From assembly GCA_000496135.1 (NCBI GenBank), contig KI542675.1:372001-436000 (forward strand): a DNA stretch of 64,000 nucleotides, read 5' to 3'. Positions 50,816 through 59,884 of the stretch are shown piece after piece. The stretch is from Thermoplasmatales archaeon E-plasma. Its GTDB lineage: Archaea > Thermoplasmatota > Thermoplasmata > Thermoplasmatales > Thermoplasmataceae. The notes beneath the pieces were generated by a model. It saw only the letters and a program-made list of their open reading frames with translations. It was not told the DNA's origin and ran no database searches. Positions within the stretch are counted from its first letter, which is position 1. Each line of letters begins with the position of its first letter. Made by a program: the position numbers and the translations under genes.

Positions 50816-51023
50816 AATGTCGGCCATAGTTGCATCAACGTTCTTCTTTTTAGTAACAGCAGTGGAAGTATTTCAGATACCGGGGACGTTTATACCAAAG
50901 GAGCAGTCAATAGGTAATATTGGGGTTTTGCTCATGAATCAGTATCTTATCGCATTTGAATTATTATCCATAATACTCGTAGTGGGCATACTTGGAATGA
51001 TGCATATATCGGAGGATGACTAA
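50808..51023 (+). CDS. nuoJ2: Subunit J, C-terminal half (split gene)
   Basis: 71 residues with two membrane helices, TTG start at 50808 (overlaps nuoJ1 by eight bases; ATG 50817 is an alternative). It matches the end of NuoJ: GTFIPKEQSIGNIGVLLMNQYLIAFELLSIILVVGILGMM. The IGxLLxxxYLxxFELxSxxLL pattern is characteristic. Confidence 0.85.
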   Translation: MNKMSAIVASTFFFLVTAVEVFQIPGTFIPKEQSIGNIGVLLMNQYLIAFELLSIILVVGILGMMHISEDD

Positions 51024-51025
51024 GT

Positions 51026-51325
51026 ATGTTTTTATACATTGCCGAATTAATATCGCTTTTATTGTTTACAATTGGACTTGCAGGTGTAATGACATCAAAC
51101 ATTGGAATAAAGATGCTCATATCAATAGAACTGATGCTGAACGCATCCATATTCAGTCTCGTGGCAATTGGTATAACCAGCGGTAGCGTTTCACCGCTAA
51201 TCCTGGCGCTGTTTGCAATAGCAATAGGAGCAGCAGAATCTGTAGTTGGAATCAGTCTCCTTGTATCTGTATACAAAAAATACGGGAAAATAACCATTTC
51301 CCTATTAAAGGAGATCAGGTGGTAA
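51026..51325 (+). CDS. nuoK: NADH-quinone oxidoreductase-like subunit K
   Basis: 99 residues, three helices, typical NuoK: LFTIGLAGVMTSNIGIKMLI, SIELMLNASIFSLVAIG with the conserved membrane Glu, and ALFAIAIGAAESVVGISLLV with the second Glu. Part of the proton channel next to NuoN. Confidence 0.95.
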   Translation: MFLYIAELISLLLFTIGLAGVMTSNIGIKMLISIELMLNASIFSLVAIGITSGSVSPLILALFAIAIGAAESVVGISLLVSVYKKYGKITISLLKEIRW

Positions 51326-51326
51326 C

Positions 51327-53219
51327 ATGATTGATTATGAATGGTTCATTTTTCTAAGTCCAATAATCGCTTTCCCTATTTCATTTACAGTTGGAAGATA
51401 CAGAAGAAACCTTGCAGGTTACATCGCAACAATATCAATCCTCATATCATTCATTCTTTCGTTTATTGTATATCTGCAGATAAGGGATACATCTTCACCT
51501 GTTTATCAGTCATTCAACTGGTTCGGAGACATTAATGCCGGAATATACATAGATCATCTGGCTCTGGTTATGATATTAATGGTATCCTTTGTCTCATTAA
51601 TGATTCACTTGTTTGCTTTATACTACATGGGAAAGGACCCTAACAAACATGTATATTTTGCAGAAACCGCTCTTTTTACCGGTGGTATGCTGGGACTATC
51701 GATCTCATCAAATCTCGTAGAATTTTTCCTTTTCTGGGAGCTCGTGGGAGTTTGTTCCTATCTGTTGATAGGCTTCTGGTATTTCAAGCCAAACGCATCT
51801 TCAGCGGCGAAAAAAGCTTTCATCGTAACAAGAGTGGGAGATCTTCTATTTCTGATTGGTCTTAGCATATTGTATGTTAGCCTTGCTGACAAAGTTGCAT
51901 CACCCCTGAGCATTGCATATATTGTAAATCCATCAAGCTGGCCTCAGATTCTCAACTATGTTGGAACAACTAATCTGACTTTAATAGGTCTGCTTTTCAT
52001 GGGAGGAGCCGCAGGTAAATCAGCACAATTTCCGCTTCATGTATGGATTCCGGATGCTATGGAGGGTCCAACTACAGTTTCCGCTCTAATCCATGCTGCC
52101 ACTATGGTAACTGCTGGTGTTTATCTGGTGGCAAGGGTTTATCCAATTTATCTTCACTCAACTGCTGCACTGGATTTCGTTTTATTCATAGGAGCATTTA
52201 CTGCTCTCTTTGCCGGTACAATCGGCATGGTGGTAAACGACCTCAAGAGGATACTTGCATATTCAACAATCAGCCAGCTTGGTTACATGTTTGCAGCATT
52301 GGGCATTGGAAGCATAATTGGAGACAGCGCAATCTCATTTGCACTGTTTCACACAATGGTTCATGCTGTATTTAAAGCACTCCTGTTTCTTGCAGCCGGT
52401 GCTATTCTTCTCACAATGATGGAATTGAGGGATGTGAAAAAAATGGGTGGTCTATGGAAGAGAATGCCCATTACAATGACTCTCATGTTCATTGGAGCAA
52501 TAACTTTGGCGGCATTACCTTTCACTGCTTCCTACTATTCAAAGGATACAATAATAGATGCAAGCTGGAACTTCTTCAGTGCAAACGGCTATTCGCTCTT
52601 TTCATTTTTACCCTGGTTAATGTTGATTCTGGGAGCTCTCACAACGACAATATATACCTTCAGGTTCTTTTTCCTGGCAGCTCTTGGAAAGCCAAGATCT
52701 GAACTGGCAAGTAAGGCAAAGGACCCTTCCAAGATTGTACTGATACCACTCATAATTCTGGCAATAATTGCCCTTATCATGGGACAATTTCAATACCTCT
52801 TTTATGATTTCATTTACGCACACACTATTCATGTATCAATTCCATATATCGTATCATTAGCACCGTCAATGATGGTACTTCTTGGACTTCTCATAACCAT
52901 ACCACTGTATGCAACCAGCGGCTGGATGTCTCTGGACCTGAAGAAAAGCAGATTATACAGGGTAGTTAAGAACAAATATTATCTGGATAAGCTATTCACA
53001 AATGATATTGCGGAAAGAGGTATTATTCCATTATCATCAGGTTTTTCCACATTTGAAGCATACTTCAGCAGATCAATTGAAGCCATAGGCTCTGGTACAT
53101 TGAGATTGGGTTCATTTTTCAGAAAACTTCAAAACGGTATAATTGAATATTATTTTGTTGTGCTTGTCATAGGAATTTCCATAATCCTGCTAATTGTGGA
53201 ACTGCTGGGGGGATTCTAA
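51327..53219 (+). CDS. nuoL: NADH-quinone oxidoreductase-like subunit L, antiporter-type
   Basis: 630 residues. Antiporter core: FFLFWELVGVCSYLLIGFWY with the key Glu, GGAAGKSAQFPLHVWIPDAMEGPTTVSALIHAATMVTAGVYLVAR with the key Lys, NDLKRILAYSTISQLGYM. A long C-terminal section after the antiporter fold contains the lateral helix typical of NuoL. Proton-pumping subunit. Confidence 0.96.
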   Translation: MIDYEWFIFLSPIIAFPISFTVGRYRRNLAGYIATISILISFILSFIVYLQIRDTSSPVYQSFNWFGDINAGIYIDHLALVMILMVSFVSLMIHLFALYYMGKDPNKHVYFAETALFTGGMLGLSISSNLVEFFLFWELVGVCSYLLIGFWYFKPNASSAAKKAFIVTRVGDLLFLIGLSILYVSLADKVASPLSIAYIVNPSSWPQILNYVGTTNLTLIGLLFMGGAAGKSAQFPLHVWIPDAMEGPTTVSALIHAATMVTAGVYLVARVYPIYLHSTAALDFVLFIGAFTALFAGTIGMVVNDLKRILAYSTISQLGYMFAALGIGSIIGDSAISFALFHTMVHAVFKALLFLAAGAILLTMMELRDVKKMGGLWKRMPITMTLMFIGAITLAALPFTASYYSKDTIIDASWNFFSANGYSLFSFLPWLMLILGALTTTIYTFRFFFLAALGKPRSELASKAKDPSKIVLIPLIILAIIALIMGQFQYLFYDFIYAHTIHVSIPYIVSLAPSMMVLLGLLITIPLYATSGWMSLDLKKSRLYRVVKNKYYLDKLFTNDIAERGIIPLSSGFSTFEAYFSRSIEAIGSGTLRLGSFFRKLQNGIIEYYFVVLVIGISIILLIVELLGGF

Positions 53220-54701
53220 ATGTTTATGGTTTTGATATTTTTACTGCTTATACTGTCTTCAATTGCAGCTTTTTTCGTGAAGAAAAAATCATGGGAATTT
53301 TCAATGATCACCACACTCATTATTTTATTCCTGGTTTTCATATATGCTCTTTTAAATTTCAGGTCAGGTTACAATGGAGGAATTATCTCTAAATACAGTC
53401 TTTCACTGGTTCCGGCCATTGGCATAAACTTTTCTTCAGGGGTATCATCACTGACCCTTGCATTGCTTCTGCTTACAACTATAATAATGCCAGTTGCAGT
53501 ATATACTGCGAAGAATGGGAAATACGGATCTCTTTTCTACGGTTTAATGATGCTTACAGAAGTAGGGTTATTTGGCCTTCTAATCTCCAGGAACTTCATA
53601 TTCTTTTACATATTCTGGGAAGCAGTAATAATACCTGTTTTTCTTTTGATTGCAATATATGGCGGTGAGAGAAGGGAATCTGCCTCTCTTAAGTTCTTTA
53701 TTTATACTCAGTTGGGTTCAGTATTCCTCCTTCTTTCAATCCTGACCCTGTTTGCATTTTATTATAACATGAACAACGTATTTACTCTAAATATGACAAC
53801 ACTTCTTTCCGGTACTTTCATCAACGGAACAGCCATTCCCACATTCTGGAAATATTTCGTCATATTCGGCTTTATCTTCGCATTTCTTGTTAAGATGCCC
53901 TCCTTCCCCCTGCACTCGTGGTTGCCGGATGCGTATGGCTCTGCACCTTACCCTGTTACTGTAATACTTGCCGGAGGGCTTTCTCTGATGGGTGGATATG
54001 GATTTTTCGGCATTCTGCTTCCCTTATCATCCATAATTCCGTCATCAGTTTCATGGATCATCATAGCCCTTGGAATTATAAGTCTTGTATATTTCGCACT
54101 GGTTGCAATGATGCAGAACAATCTTAAGAGAATGCTTGCATTTGCAAGCGCTGCTTCAATGGGTTTTGTTAACATATCATTTGGTGTGGGTATTATGGAA
54201 ACTGGTTCCTATGCTATTCAGGAACTTACAGGTGGTATATATCAGATTTTGGCCCATGGTCTCATAATTGCACTTTTATTTGCAACTTTATTCTCGATTA
54301 AAAGCAAAACCGGTAAAGAAAATATACACAGTCTCGGTGGAATCCACAGAGAGGTTCCAGTACTTTCATCCATCTTTCTTGGAGGCCTCCTCGCTTCGCT
54401 GGGTCTTCCAGGTTTTGCAGGCTTTATATCCGAATTTTCCATTGTGGCGGCATCTTATGCTGTAATTGGACCATTAATATTCCTGGTAATCTTTGGCATG
54501 ATAATAACGGCATCATACCATATCTGGGCTGCTCAAAGAGCTCTTTACGGGCCTTATAATGAAACACTTGGACCAATGAATGATATTGGAAGGCATGACA
54601 TAATGGTACTTGGTTCACTCTTAATACTCATCTTTGTTCTGGGAATCTATCCAAATCTTATCTTTGGCATAATTTCGAAATACGTCGGGGTGTTCCTTTA
54701 A
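53220..54701 (+). CDS. nuoM: NADH-quinone oxidoreductase-like subunit M, antiporter-type
   Basis: 493 residues, 14 helices. FYIFWEAVIIPVFLLIAIYGG carries the TM5 Glu; FAFLVKMPSFPLHSWLPDAYGSAPYPVTVILAGG the broken TM7 with Lys; QNNLKRMLAFASAASMGFV the TM8 Lys. Starts immediately after the nuoL stop. Confidence 0.96.
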   Translation: MFMVLIFLLLILSSIAAFFVKKKSWEFSMITTLIILFLVFIYALLNFRSGYNGGIISKYSLSLVPAIGINFSSGVSSLTLALLLLTTIIMPVAVYTAKNGKYGSLFYGLMMLTEVGLFGLLISRNFIFFYIFWEAVIIPVFLLIAIYGGERRESASLKFFIYTQLGSVFLLLSILTLFAFYYNMNNVFTLNMTTLLSGTFINGTAIPTFWKYFVIFGFIFAFLVKMPSFPLHSWLPDAYGSAPYPVTVILAGGLSLMGGYGFFGILLPLSSIIPSSVSWIIIALGIISLVYFALVAMMQNNLKRMLAFASAASMGFVNISFGVGIMETGSYAIQELTGGIYQILAHGLIIALLFATLFSIKSKTGKENIHSLGGIHREVPVLSSIFLGGLLASLGLPGFAGFISEFSIVAASYAVIGPLIFLVIFGMIITASYHIWAAQRALYGPYNETLGPMNDIGRHDIMVLGSLLILIFVLGIYPNLIFGIISKYVGVFL

Positions 54702-56132
54702 ATGAATTTTATAAACATGCTTCAAACCGCAGACTTTACCACGCTATATCCTGAGATTTTCCTTGGTGTAATGGCATTTATAATGCTGTTAATGGGTTTA
54801 AGATACAAAAACCCCAGAATATATTCAGCAATATCCTTCATTTCCCTGATCATTGCAATAATTCTTCTGCTCATATTTGATTCATCAGCTTCATCCATCT
54901 TTTCAGGAGTTTTACAGATAAACGACTTTGGACTGTTCTTTGCAATAATAATGCTAATTTCCTCAATATATATGGTTCTGCCATCCACGAGGGAAGTACC
55001 TGAAAAGCCTGAATTATTCTATGCAACACTGTTGTTCGTTAACATTTCCATGATAATAGCAGCTTTCAGTTTGAATTTAATCGTAATTTTCATCGCATTC
55101 GAAGGTGTGAGTATTGGTACATACGTTCTTACTGCTTATGGAAAGTCCAGAAGGAATCTTGAAGCGGCAACCAAGTATTTTTTCACGGGTACAATTGCAA
55201 CATCTTTTATTTTGTTCGGCTCTGCGTTCTATTATATTTCAGCAGGAACATTCAGTATGCAGAATGTGACATCGCTACAATCCCATTCTGTTTTGATTGC
55301 CATGATATTTCTCTTCGTGGGATACGGCTTTAAACTTGCCCTTGTTCCAATGCATCAGTGGGCCGTTGATACATATGACGGATCACCTAATTCTGTATCG
55401 GCTTTTCTTTCAACAGGTACCAAAGTCCTTGCTTTCCTGATCATAATGAGAATTTTCCTTGTAGGTTTCTCTCTGGATCATACAGATATTTTTTATTTGT
55501 TTGTCATAATCTCTATCATCACAATGACCTATGGTAACATAGCTGCTTTATCAGAAACAAATCTCAAGAGGATATTTGCTTATTCAAGTGTTGCCCAGGC
55601 TGGTTATCTCATCCTGGTACTCGCTGTTGTTTCAAACAACTATTCATCATATTCAGTGAATCTTGCCATACTTGCAGGAATGTTCTACGCACTGGTATAC
55701 ATTTTCATGAAAGGAGGTGCTTTCTTCTCCGTGGGACTCGTCAAGAAGGAAAACGCAAAAATAGATGATCTTTCCGGTTTGGCCTGGAAATCTCCGGTTA
55801 TTGCGGTGTCCATAATCGTTCTGCTCATAAGTCTGGCAGGTGTTCCTCCAACAGCAGGATTCTTTGCAAAATACTATCTGTTTCTCTCATTAATCAGTGG
55901 ACAATTGTGGTGGCTTGCAGTAATAGCCATAGTCAACAGCGCATTATCAGTTTTCTACTATCTGAGGTTAATAGTAATTATGTTCAGGAGAAACAGTGAA
56001 AATGAGTTTGATCTATCTCCTTCTGTATATTATCCGGTGGTAATAGCAGCAATTCTAATGTTTGCACTTGTGGCACTTGTCTATGAGTTTCCGACGATTC
56101 AGACTTATGTTACCGGTTTATTTGGGGTGTGA
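54702..56132 (+). CDS. nuoN: NADH-quinone oxidoreductase-like subunit N, antiporter-type
   Basis: 476 residues. VIFIAFEGVSIGTYVLTAYGKSRRNLEAATKYF, FGYGFKLALVPMHQWAVDTYDGSPNSVSAFLSTG (key Lys) and ETNLKRIFAYSSVAQAGYL, all as in NuoN. It ends the canonical operon; no nuoE, F or G homologue follows. Confidence 0.96.
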   Translation: MNFINMLQTADFTTLYPEIFLGVMAFIMLLMGLRYKNPRIYSAISFISLIIAIILLLIFDSSASSIFSGVLQINDFGLFFAIIMLISSIYMVLPSTREVPEKPELFYATLLFVNISMIIAAFSLNLIVIFIAFEGVSIGTYVLTAYGKSRRNLEAATKYFFTGTIATSFILFGSAFYYISAGTFSMQNVTSLQSHSVLIAMIFLFVGYGFKLALVPMHQWAVDTYDGSPNSVSAFLSTGTKVLAFLIIMRIFLVGFSLDHTDIFYLFVIISIITMTYGNIAALSETNLKRIFAYSSVAQAGYLILVLAVVSNNYSSYSVNLAILAGMFYALVYIFMKGGAFFSVGLVKKENAKIDDLSGLAWKSPVIAVSIIVLLISLAGVPPTAGFFAKYYLFLSLISGQLWWLAVIAIVNSALSVFYYLRLIVIMFRRNSENEFDLSPSVYYPVVIAAILMFALVALVYEFPTIQTYVTGLFGV

Positions 56133-56134
56133 TT

Positions 56135-56482
56135 ATGAATCCAGTAGTTGATCTTGAAATAATAAAATCGGCTCTTCTGTATGGAGAACCTGCTGACGCA
56201 ATGGACCGAATAGAATCAAGAATGAAGAGAATTAAGAGACTTACAGATATTGGTGAGAAGCAATACACCGATCATGTTCTCTTCCTCAGTAAAATGAAGG
56301 AATATTTGCAGGGGAATCTAAGTACATCAGATCTCCACGATTTTTTAATTAAAAAAAATATTTTTCAGATGGATGATTACGAAACATTTGTCGAAAGTTT
56401 CGTCTACTTTTGTGAATATTCAAGGGACAGGTACAACCTGAAGTTTCCAAATTATGACTCAAAGAGATGTGATGACCTGTGA
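56135..56482 (+). CDS. Small helical protein downstream of nuoN
   Basis: About 115 residues from ATG 56135, three bases after the nuoN stop; a GTG at 56129 overlapping nuoN is the alternative. Helical, charged, with no membrane segment or cluster motif (DAMDRIESRMKRIKRLTDIG; FVESFVYFCEYSRDRYNL). Two isolated Cys. Position and coupling imply co-expression with the complex, perhaps as an assembly or accessory factor. Family not recognised. Confidence 0.75.
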   Translation: MNPVVDLEIIKSALLYGEPADAMDRIESRMKRIKRLTDIGEKQYTDHVLFLSKMKEYLQGNLSTSDLHDFLIKKNIFQMDDYETFVESFVYFCEYSRDRYNLKFPNYDSKRCDDL

Positions 56483-56754
56483 AGAACGAAGAGATAATAA
56501 TGGAACTATCCAGAGGGCTTGATGAAGAGAAGGCTGCTGAAGCAATCCATGAGCTAAGAAAGAACGGTGAGCAATTTCTGTATAATCAGCAGGCAAAGCG
56601 CATAATTATCGGTCGGGAATGGAATCAGATATGCAGGGGTGATTTGAATACATATTTCTCCAGGGAAATGGAAAGAATCACAAAAGTGCTCAACATCAGC
56701 AGCAGGAAAACCTTTGAAGAGGCAGACTACCGCTTTAACCTGACCATGTATTAG
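56479..56754 (+). CDS. Second small helical protein downstream of nuoN
   Basis: 91 residues, GTG start at 56479 overlapping the preceding stop by four bases. Sequence such as MELSRGLDEEKAAEAIHELR and IGREWNQICRGDLNTYFSRE suggests a soluble helical protein with one Cys. It completes the operon before the crotonase gene (14-nt gap). Not recognised; most simply an accessory or assembly protein of the Nuo complex. Confidence 0.72.
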   Translation: MKNEEIIMELSRGLDEEKAAEAIHELRKNGEQFLYNQQAKRIIIGREWNQICRGDLNTYFSREMERITKVLNISSRKTFEEADYRFNLTMY

Positions 56755-56768
56755 CAGGGCATTTAATT

Positions 56769-57500
56769 ATGAATGAGAAAGTTGCAAGGGAACAAATTGA
56801 TGACATTGGGCTAATTGAAATATACAACCCGGATCAAAACGTCATAGATATAGAGGTTTTAATGGGCATAGCTTCTGCGGTCTCCGGTTTTATATCAGAG
56901 GATTCCGTAAGGGCAATATTAATAAAATCAAGAGGTAAGGATTTTTCACTTGGGTATGACGGCTCCTGTAAAAGGCTGAGAGACAATTCGTGGCTTTTAA
57001 CGGTATATGATACTTCCTCGGCAATATACAGCATGATTCGAAGTTCAGGTAAACCATTCTTTGTTTCCGTGAAAGGAAAATGTCTGGGTCTTGGTTTGGA
57101 ACTGGCTCTTGCTAACGACTTTATTCAGGTTGATCCGGGGGTAAAAATGGGTTTCCCTGATTACGAATTCGGAATTCCCTCCTTAATGATGCCTCCAGCC
57201 TCCATGGAGGACAGGATAGGAAACCGAGTAATTTACAGAAATATCCTGACTTCCAGAATTTTTAGCGGAGAAGATGCTGTTAAATTCGGAATTGCAGATT
57301 CACTTGAGCAGGACTCTTATGACCCGGTTAAGTGGGTTAAAGGCGTAATGTCAGGATTAAACTTCCAGATATTTTCAATTGCGAAGCAGCAAAGATTCCC
57401 GGATCCATCAATAATGAGAGAGTACAGGTCTTTCATAAAAAGCTACGATACTTCAGTAGTGCGAATTAAGGAACTGGAATCAAAACGTTTATTGATTTGA
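56769..57500 (+). CDS. Crotonase-fold enoyl-CoA hydratase/isomerase family protein
   Basis: 243 residues. Crotonase features: RAILIKSRGKDFSLGYD (first oxyanion position), FVSVKGKCLGLGLELALANDFIQV (second oxyanion glycine, usually GxxxGGGxxxxxxCD, here LGLGLE) and SRIFSGEDAVKFGIADSL. The two catalytic Glu of true hydratases are not both evident (ELALAND, FGIPSLMMPPA), so the reaction is uncertain. Could be read through from the nuo operon; convergent with tatC, whose 3' end overlaps it by 12 nt. Confidence 0.82.
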   Translation: MNEKVAREQIDDIGLIEIYNPDQNVIDIEVLMGIASAVSGFISEDSVRAILIKSRGKDFSLGYDGSCKRLRDNSWLLTVYDTSSAIYSMIRSSGKPFFVSVKGKCLGLGLELALANDFIQVDPGVKMGFPDYEFGIPSLMMPPASMEDRIGNRVIYRNILTSRIFSGEDAVKFGIADSLEQDSYDPVKWVKGVMSGLNFQIFSIAKQQRFPDPSIMREYRSFIKSYDTSVVRIKELESKRLLI

Positions 57501-58310
57501 TGGGACATCTATTACATCCTGATCCTTTTTCTTCTCAAATTTTCTTGAAACATATGCACCGACAAAGTATAGAAGAATTATTGGAATGGCAAGAAGCATC
57601 ATTGTAAAGCCAATCATGCCCGGTGAGAAAATAACCCCAAAAATTAAAGCTCCAACAACGGCATATCTCCAGTTTTTGAACCAGTAGTCTGAAGGGACAA
57701 GTCCTGCTCTAGTTACACCAATCATTACTATGGGCGTTTCGAAGGCCATTCCAAAAGTAAGGACATAGATGAGGAAAAACGATACAAAACTGGTTATACT
57801 CATAGTAGGTTGAGCTCCAAGTCCAGAATCATAGTAATACAATATTGTAAAAACATCAGGAGCTACGTAGTAAAGGCCAATGAATGCTCCAAAAATGAAT
57901 AGAAGAATTGCAGGTATCAATACTTGCTTCAATGCAGCCTTTTCGTTTGCTTTCAGGGCCGGACCTATGAATTTTGAAAGCTGGTACGTTATCCATGGGG
58001 AACTGCAGATAATGGTCAGAAATAAACAGGAATATAGATCCGCAACTACCCCGTCAGTGGAATTTATCAAAATCAGGGTAAATTCCTTGTGGATAAGATG
58101 ATATCTTATTGCTCCAAAAAGCTGGTCGCCCATGTTGAAATATGGTGATGGATATATAAACGGTATACTATAACCATAAATTACAAAGGGTTGTTCCTTA
58201 AAAAAAAAGAACAGAAGGAAGAATACGAAGAAAACCTTCAATATATTAATTAAAACTTTCCTTAGTTCTTCCAGATTTGAAGTTATGAGCCTTAAGGGGC
58301 TCTCTTCCAT
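57489..58310 (-). CDS. tatC: Sec-independent protein translocase TatC
   Basis: 273 residues with six membrane helices. TatC landmarks: N-terminal ITSNLEELRKVLINI, SPWITYQLSKFIGPALKANEKAAL, GMAFETPIVMIGVTRAGLVPSDYW and the final ALIFGVIFSPGMIGFTMMLLAIPIILLYFVG. Receptor for twin-arginine substrates. Its ATG overlaps the tatA stop by one base. Confidence 0.94.
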   Translation of the reverse strand: MEESPLRLITSNLEELRKVLINILKVFFVFFLLFFFFKEQPFVIYGYSIPFIYPSPYFNMGDQLFGAIRYHLIHKEFTLILINSTDGVVADLYSCLFLTIICSSPWITYQLSKFIGPALKANEKAALKQVLIPAILLFIFGAFIGLYYVAPDVFTILYYYDSGLGAQPTMSITSFVSFFLIYVLTFGMAFETPIVMIGVTRAGLVPSDYWFKNWRYAVVGALIFGVIFSPGMIGFTMMLLAIPIILLYFVGAYVSRKFEKKKDQDVIDVPSNQ

Positions 58311-58603
58311 TAATGACCACTCTTTAGCTTTTCAGCTACCTCATTTCTGATCTGGTTTATATCCTTGTTTTCTGTTGATATTCCGAGAGTTTTGGCAAAG
58401 CTTGTAACATCGGCGTCCTTTGGTTCCGGAGAGGTTCCATTGACATAGCCCTTGATCTCTTTTTCTATTTCTGCCTGTCCTCTCTTGAATTCGCCAGTAG
58501 CTCTTCCCAGATTTCTGGAGAACTCCGGTATCTTCTTTGCACTACCGAAAAGCAGGACTATTACCAGACCTACTATGAGCCATTCCCATGGTGAATCAAA
58601 CAT
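58310..58603 (-). CDS. tatA: Sec-independent protein translocase TatA
   Basis: 97 residues. N-terminal membrane helix WLIVGLVIVLLFGSAKKIPEFSRNLGRATGEFKRGQ with the FG hinge and amphipathic helix of TatA/E, and a longer-than-usual charged tail (EPKDADVTSFAKTLGIST). It forms the pore for folded proteins with TatC directly downstream. Confidence 0.93.
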   Translation of the reverse strand: MFDSPWEWLIVGLVIVLLFGSAKKIPEFSRNLGRATGEFKRGQAEIEKEIKGYVNGTSPEPKDADVTSFAKTLGISTENKDINQIRNEVAEKLKSGH

Positions 58604-58762
58604 ACATAATAATTGGAAGAGTCTATTTAATCATTTTGAATTGGCTGTTTTAAAAGGATTTACATATTCTATTTTATAATTCACCACAATTTTCATATGT
58701 ATTTAATGAAAAGTCACTTTGTTGCTAAGAACTGCTATTTATTATTGCAGAAAAATAAAATA

Positions 58763-59110
58763 TTAATTAATTTTATTCACATCAATTTCTACTTCATAGC
58801 CTGCTTTCCTGAAATCTGAAAGGGATTTTTCGCAGGTATCCATGATTTCTCTTGGAAGTTCGCTGAAGGAGAATGAAATGACCTTTTTACTGGAATTGAT
58901 TATGACAAAACCCAGTGTTCGGTCAGATGGCATTATTTCGTCTGTTCTGGCAAACTCTTCAATGAATTCATTCATACTGTCCTGGATCAGGGGGGAATTT
59001 ATAACATCCTTAAAATATTCCAGTGATGCAGGTAAAGAATCTATGACTACACATATGGTAGAGGGATGGTATCCCTGAACCGTTATGTTGTACATCGCGC
59101 AATCAGTCAT
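58763..59110 (-). CDS. Small protein of unknown function coupled to the peroxiredoxin gene
   Basis: 115 residues, ATG 59110, starting 3 nt after the peroxiredoxin stop. Alpha/beta with VQGYHPSTICVVIDSLPASL, LGFVIINSSKKVISFSF and a C-terminal helix-strand (SLSDFRKAGYEVEIDVNKI). Three Cys (4, 19 and one near the end), but no CxxC. Co-transcription suggests a role related to peroxide defence. Family not recognised. Confidence 0.72.
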   Translation of the reverse strand: MTDCAMYNITVQGYHPSTICVVIDSLPASLEYFKDVINSPLIQDSMNEFIEEFARTDEIMPSDRTLGFVIINSSKKVISFSFSELPREIMDTCEKSLSDFRKAGYEVEIDVNKIN

Positions 59111-59113
59111 TAT

Positions 59114-59725
59114 TCATGCCTTTACTCGCTGGAGGTACCATCTCTCTGCCCCTTCTTTCTCTCTTTCAAGGGCAGAATCAAGCGTTGTTGGAGCCCCTTT
59201 GACGCCGCCATCTCCCTCTTTCCAGTTAACCGGAGTGGCCAGTTTCCTGTCCCAGTTAAACTTAAAGGCTTTGATGACTCTTATTATCTCGTCAAGGTTT
59301 CTTCCAACCTCTGCGGGATAATATACCATCCATCTCACTTTCTGATCCGGGTCAATGAGGAAAACTCCTCTTACAGTCATTCCACCCTTTTCATCCATCA
59401 TATTAAACATTCTTGCTACCTCAAGTTGAGTGTCTGCTATAACGGGGAAAGGTACGGTAATACCATATTTTTCCTTTATATCCTTCAGCCAGGCAATGTG
59501 ACTGTAAATACTGTCTATACTCAATCCGAGAAGCTGGACTCCCAGTGCTTTAAATTCATCATATCGCTGCGCGAATGCCATGAATTCTGTTGTGCACACC
59601 GGGGTAAAATCCGCCGGGTGTGAAAACAGTAAAACCCATTCTCCTTTGAATTGCGAAAGTGTTATTGGTCCGGCAGTTGTATTTGCACTAAAATCTGGCG
59701 CTTTTTCTCCTAAATATACTGGCAT
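59114..59725 (-). CDS. 1-Cys peroxiredoxin (Prx6/AhpC-TSA type)
   Basis: 203 residues. The peroxidatic Cys44 sits in HPADFTPVCTTE, with the catalytic Arg in PDQKVRWMVYYPAEVGRN. The long C-terminal arm is of Prx6 type and ends RWYLQRVKA. Cys44 is the only cysteine, so no intra- or intermolecular resolving Cys exists, unlike many archaeal Prx6 members; an outside thiol must reduce it. The 115-residue protein is coupled downstream. Confidence 0.95.
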   Translation of the reverse strand: MPVYLGEKAPDFSANTTAGPITLSQFKGEWVLLFSHPADFTPVCTTEFMAFAQRYDEFKALGVQLLGLSIDSIYSHIAWLKDIKEKYGITVPFPVIADTQLEVARMFNMMDEKGGMTVRGVFLIDPDQKVRWMVYYPAEVGRNLDEIIRVIKAFKFNWDRKLATPVNWKEGDGGVKGAPTTLDSALEREKEGAERWYLQRVKA

Positions 59726-59827
59726 TATATCACCAACAGGTAATCGTTTACTAATTTATTAATAAAACTGTTATGAGCCTTATTTGCACACTATGAAATA
59801 TTTAAATATTCGAGAATCAGCAGTCTG

Positions 59828-59841
59828 GTTATGCGCATAAC
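59828..59841. promoter_or_regulatory. Perfect 14-bp palindrome between peroxiredoxin and D12 methylase genes
   Basis: gttatgcgcataac is fully self-complementary. It lies about 45 nt before the GTG at 59885 and about 100 nt before the peroxiredoxin start, in the divergent gap, so a dimeric regulator could control either gene. Confidence 0.45.
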
Positions 59842-59884
59842 AAATTGGAAATTATTAACTTAGTCTGAGCAATCAGGCATAATC

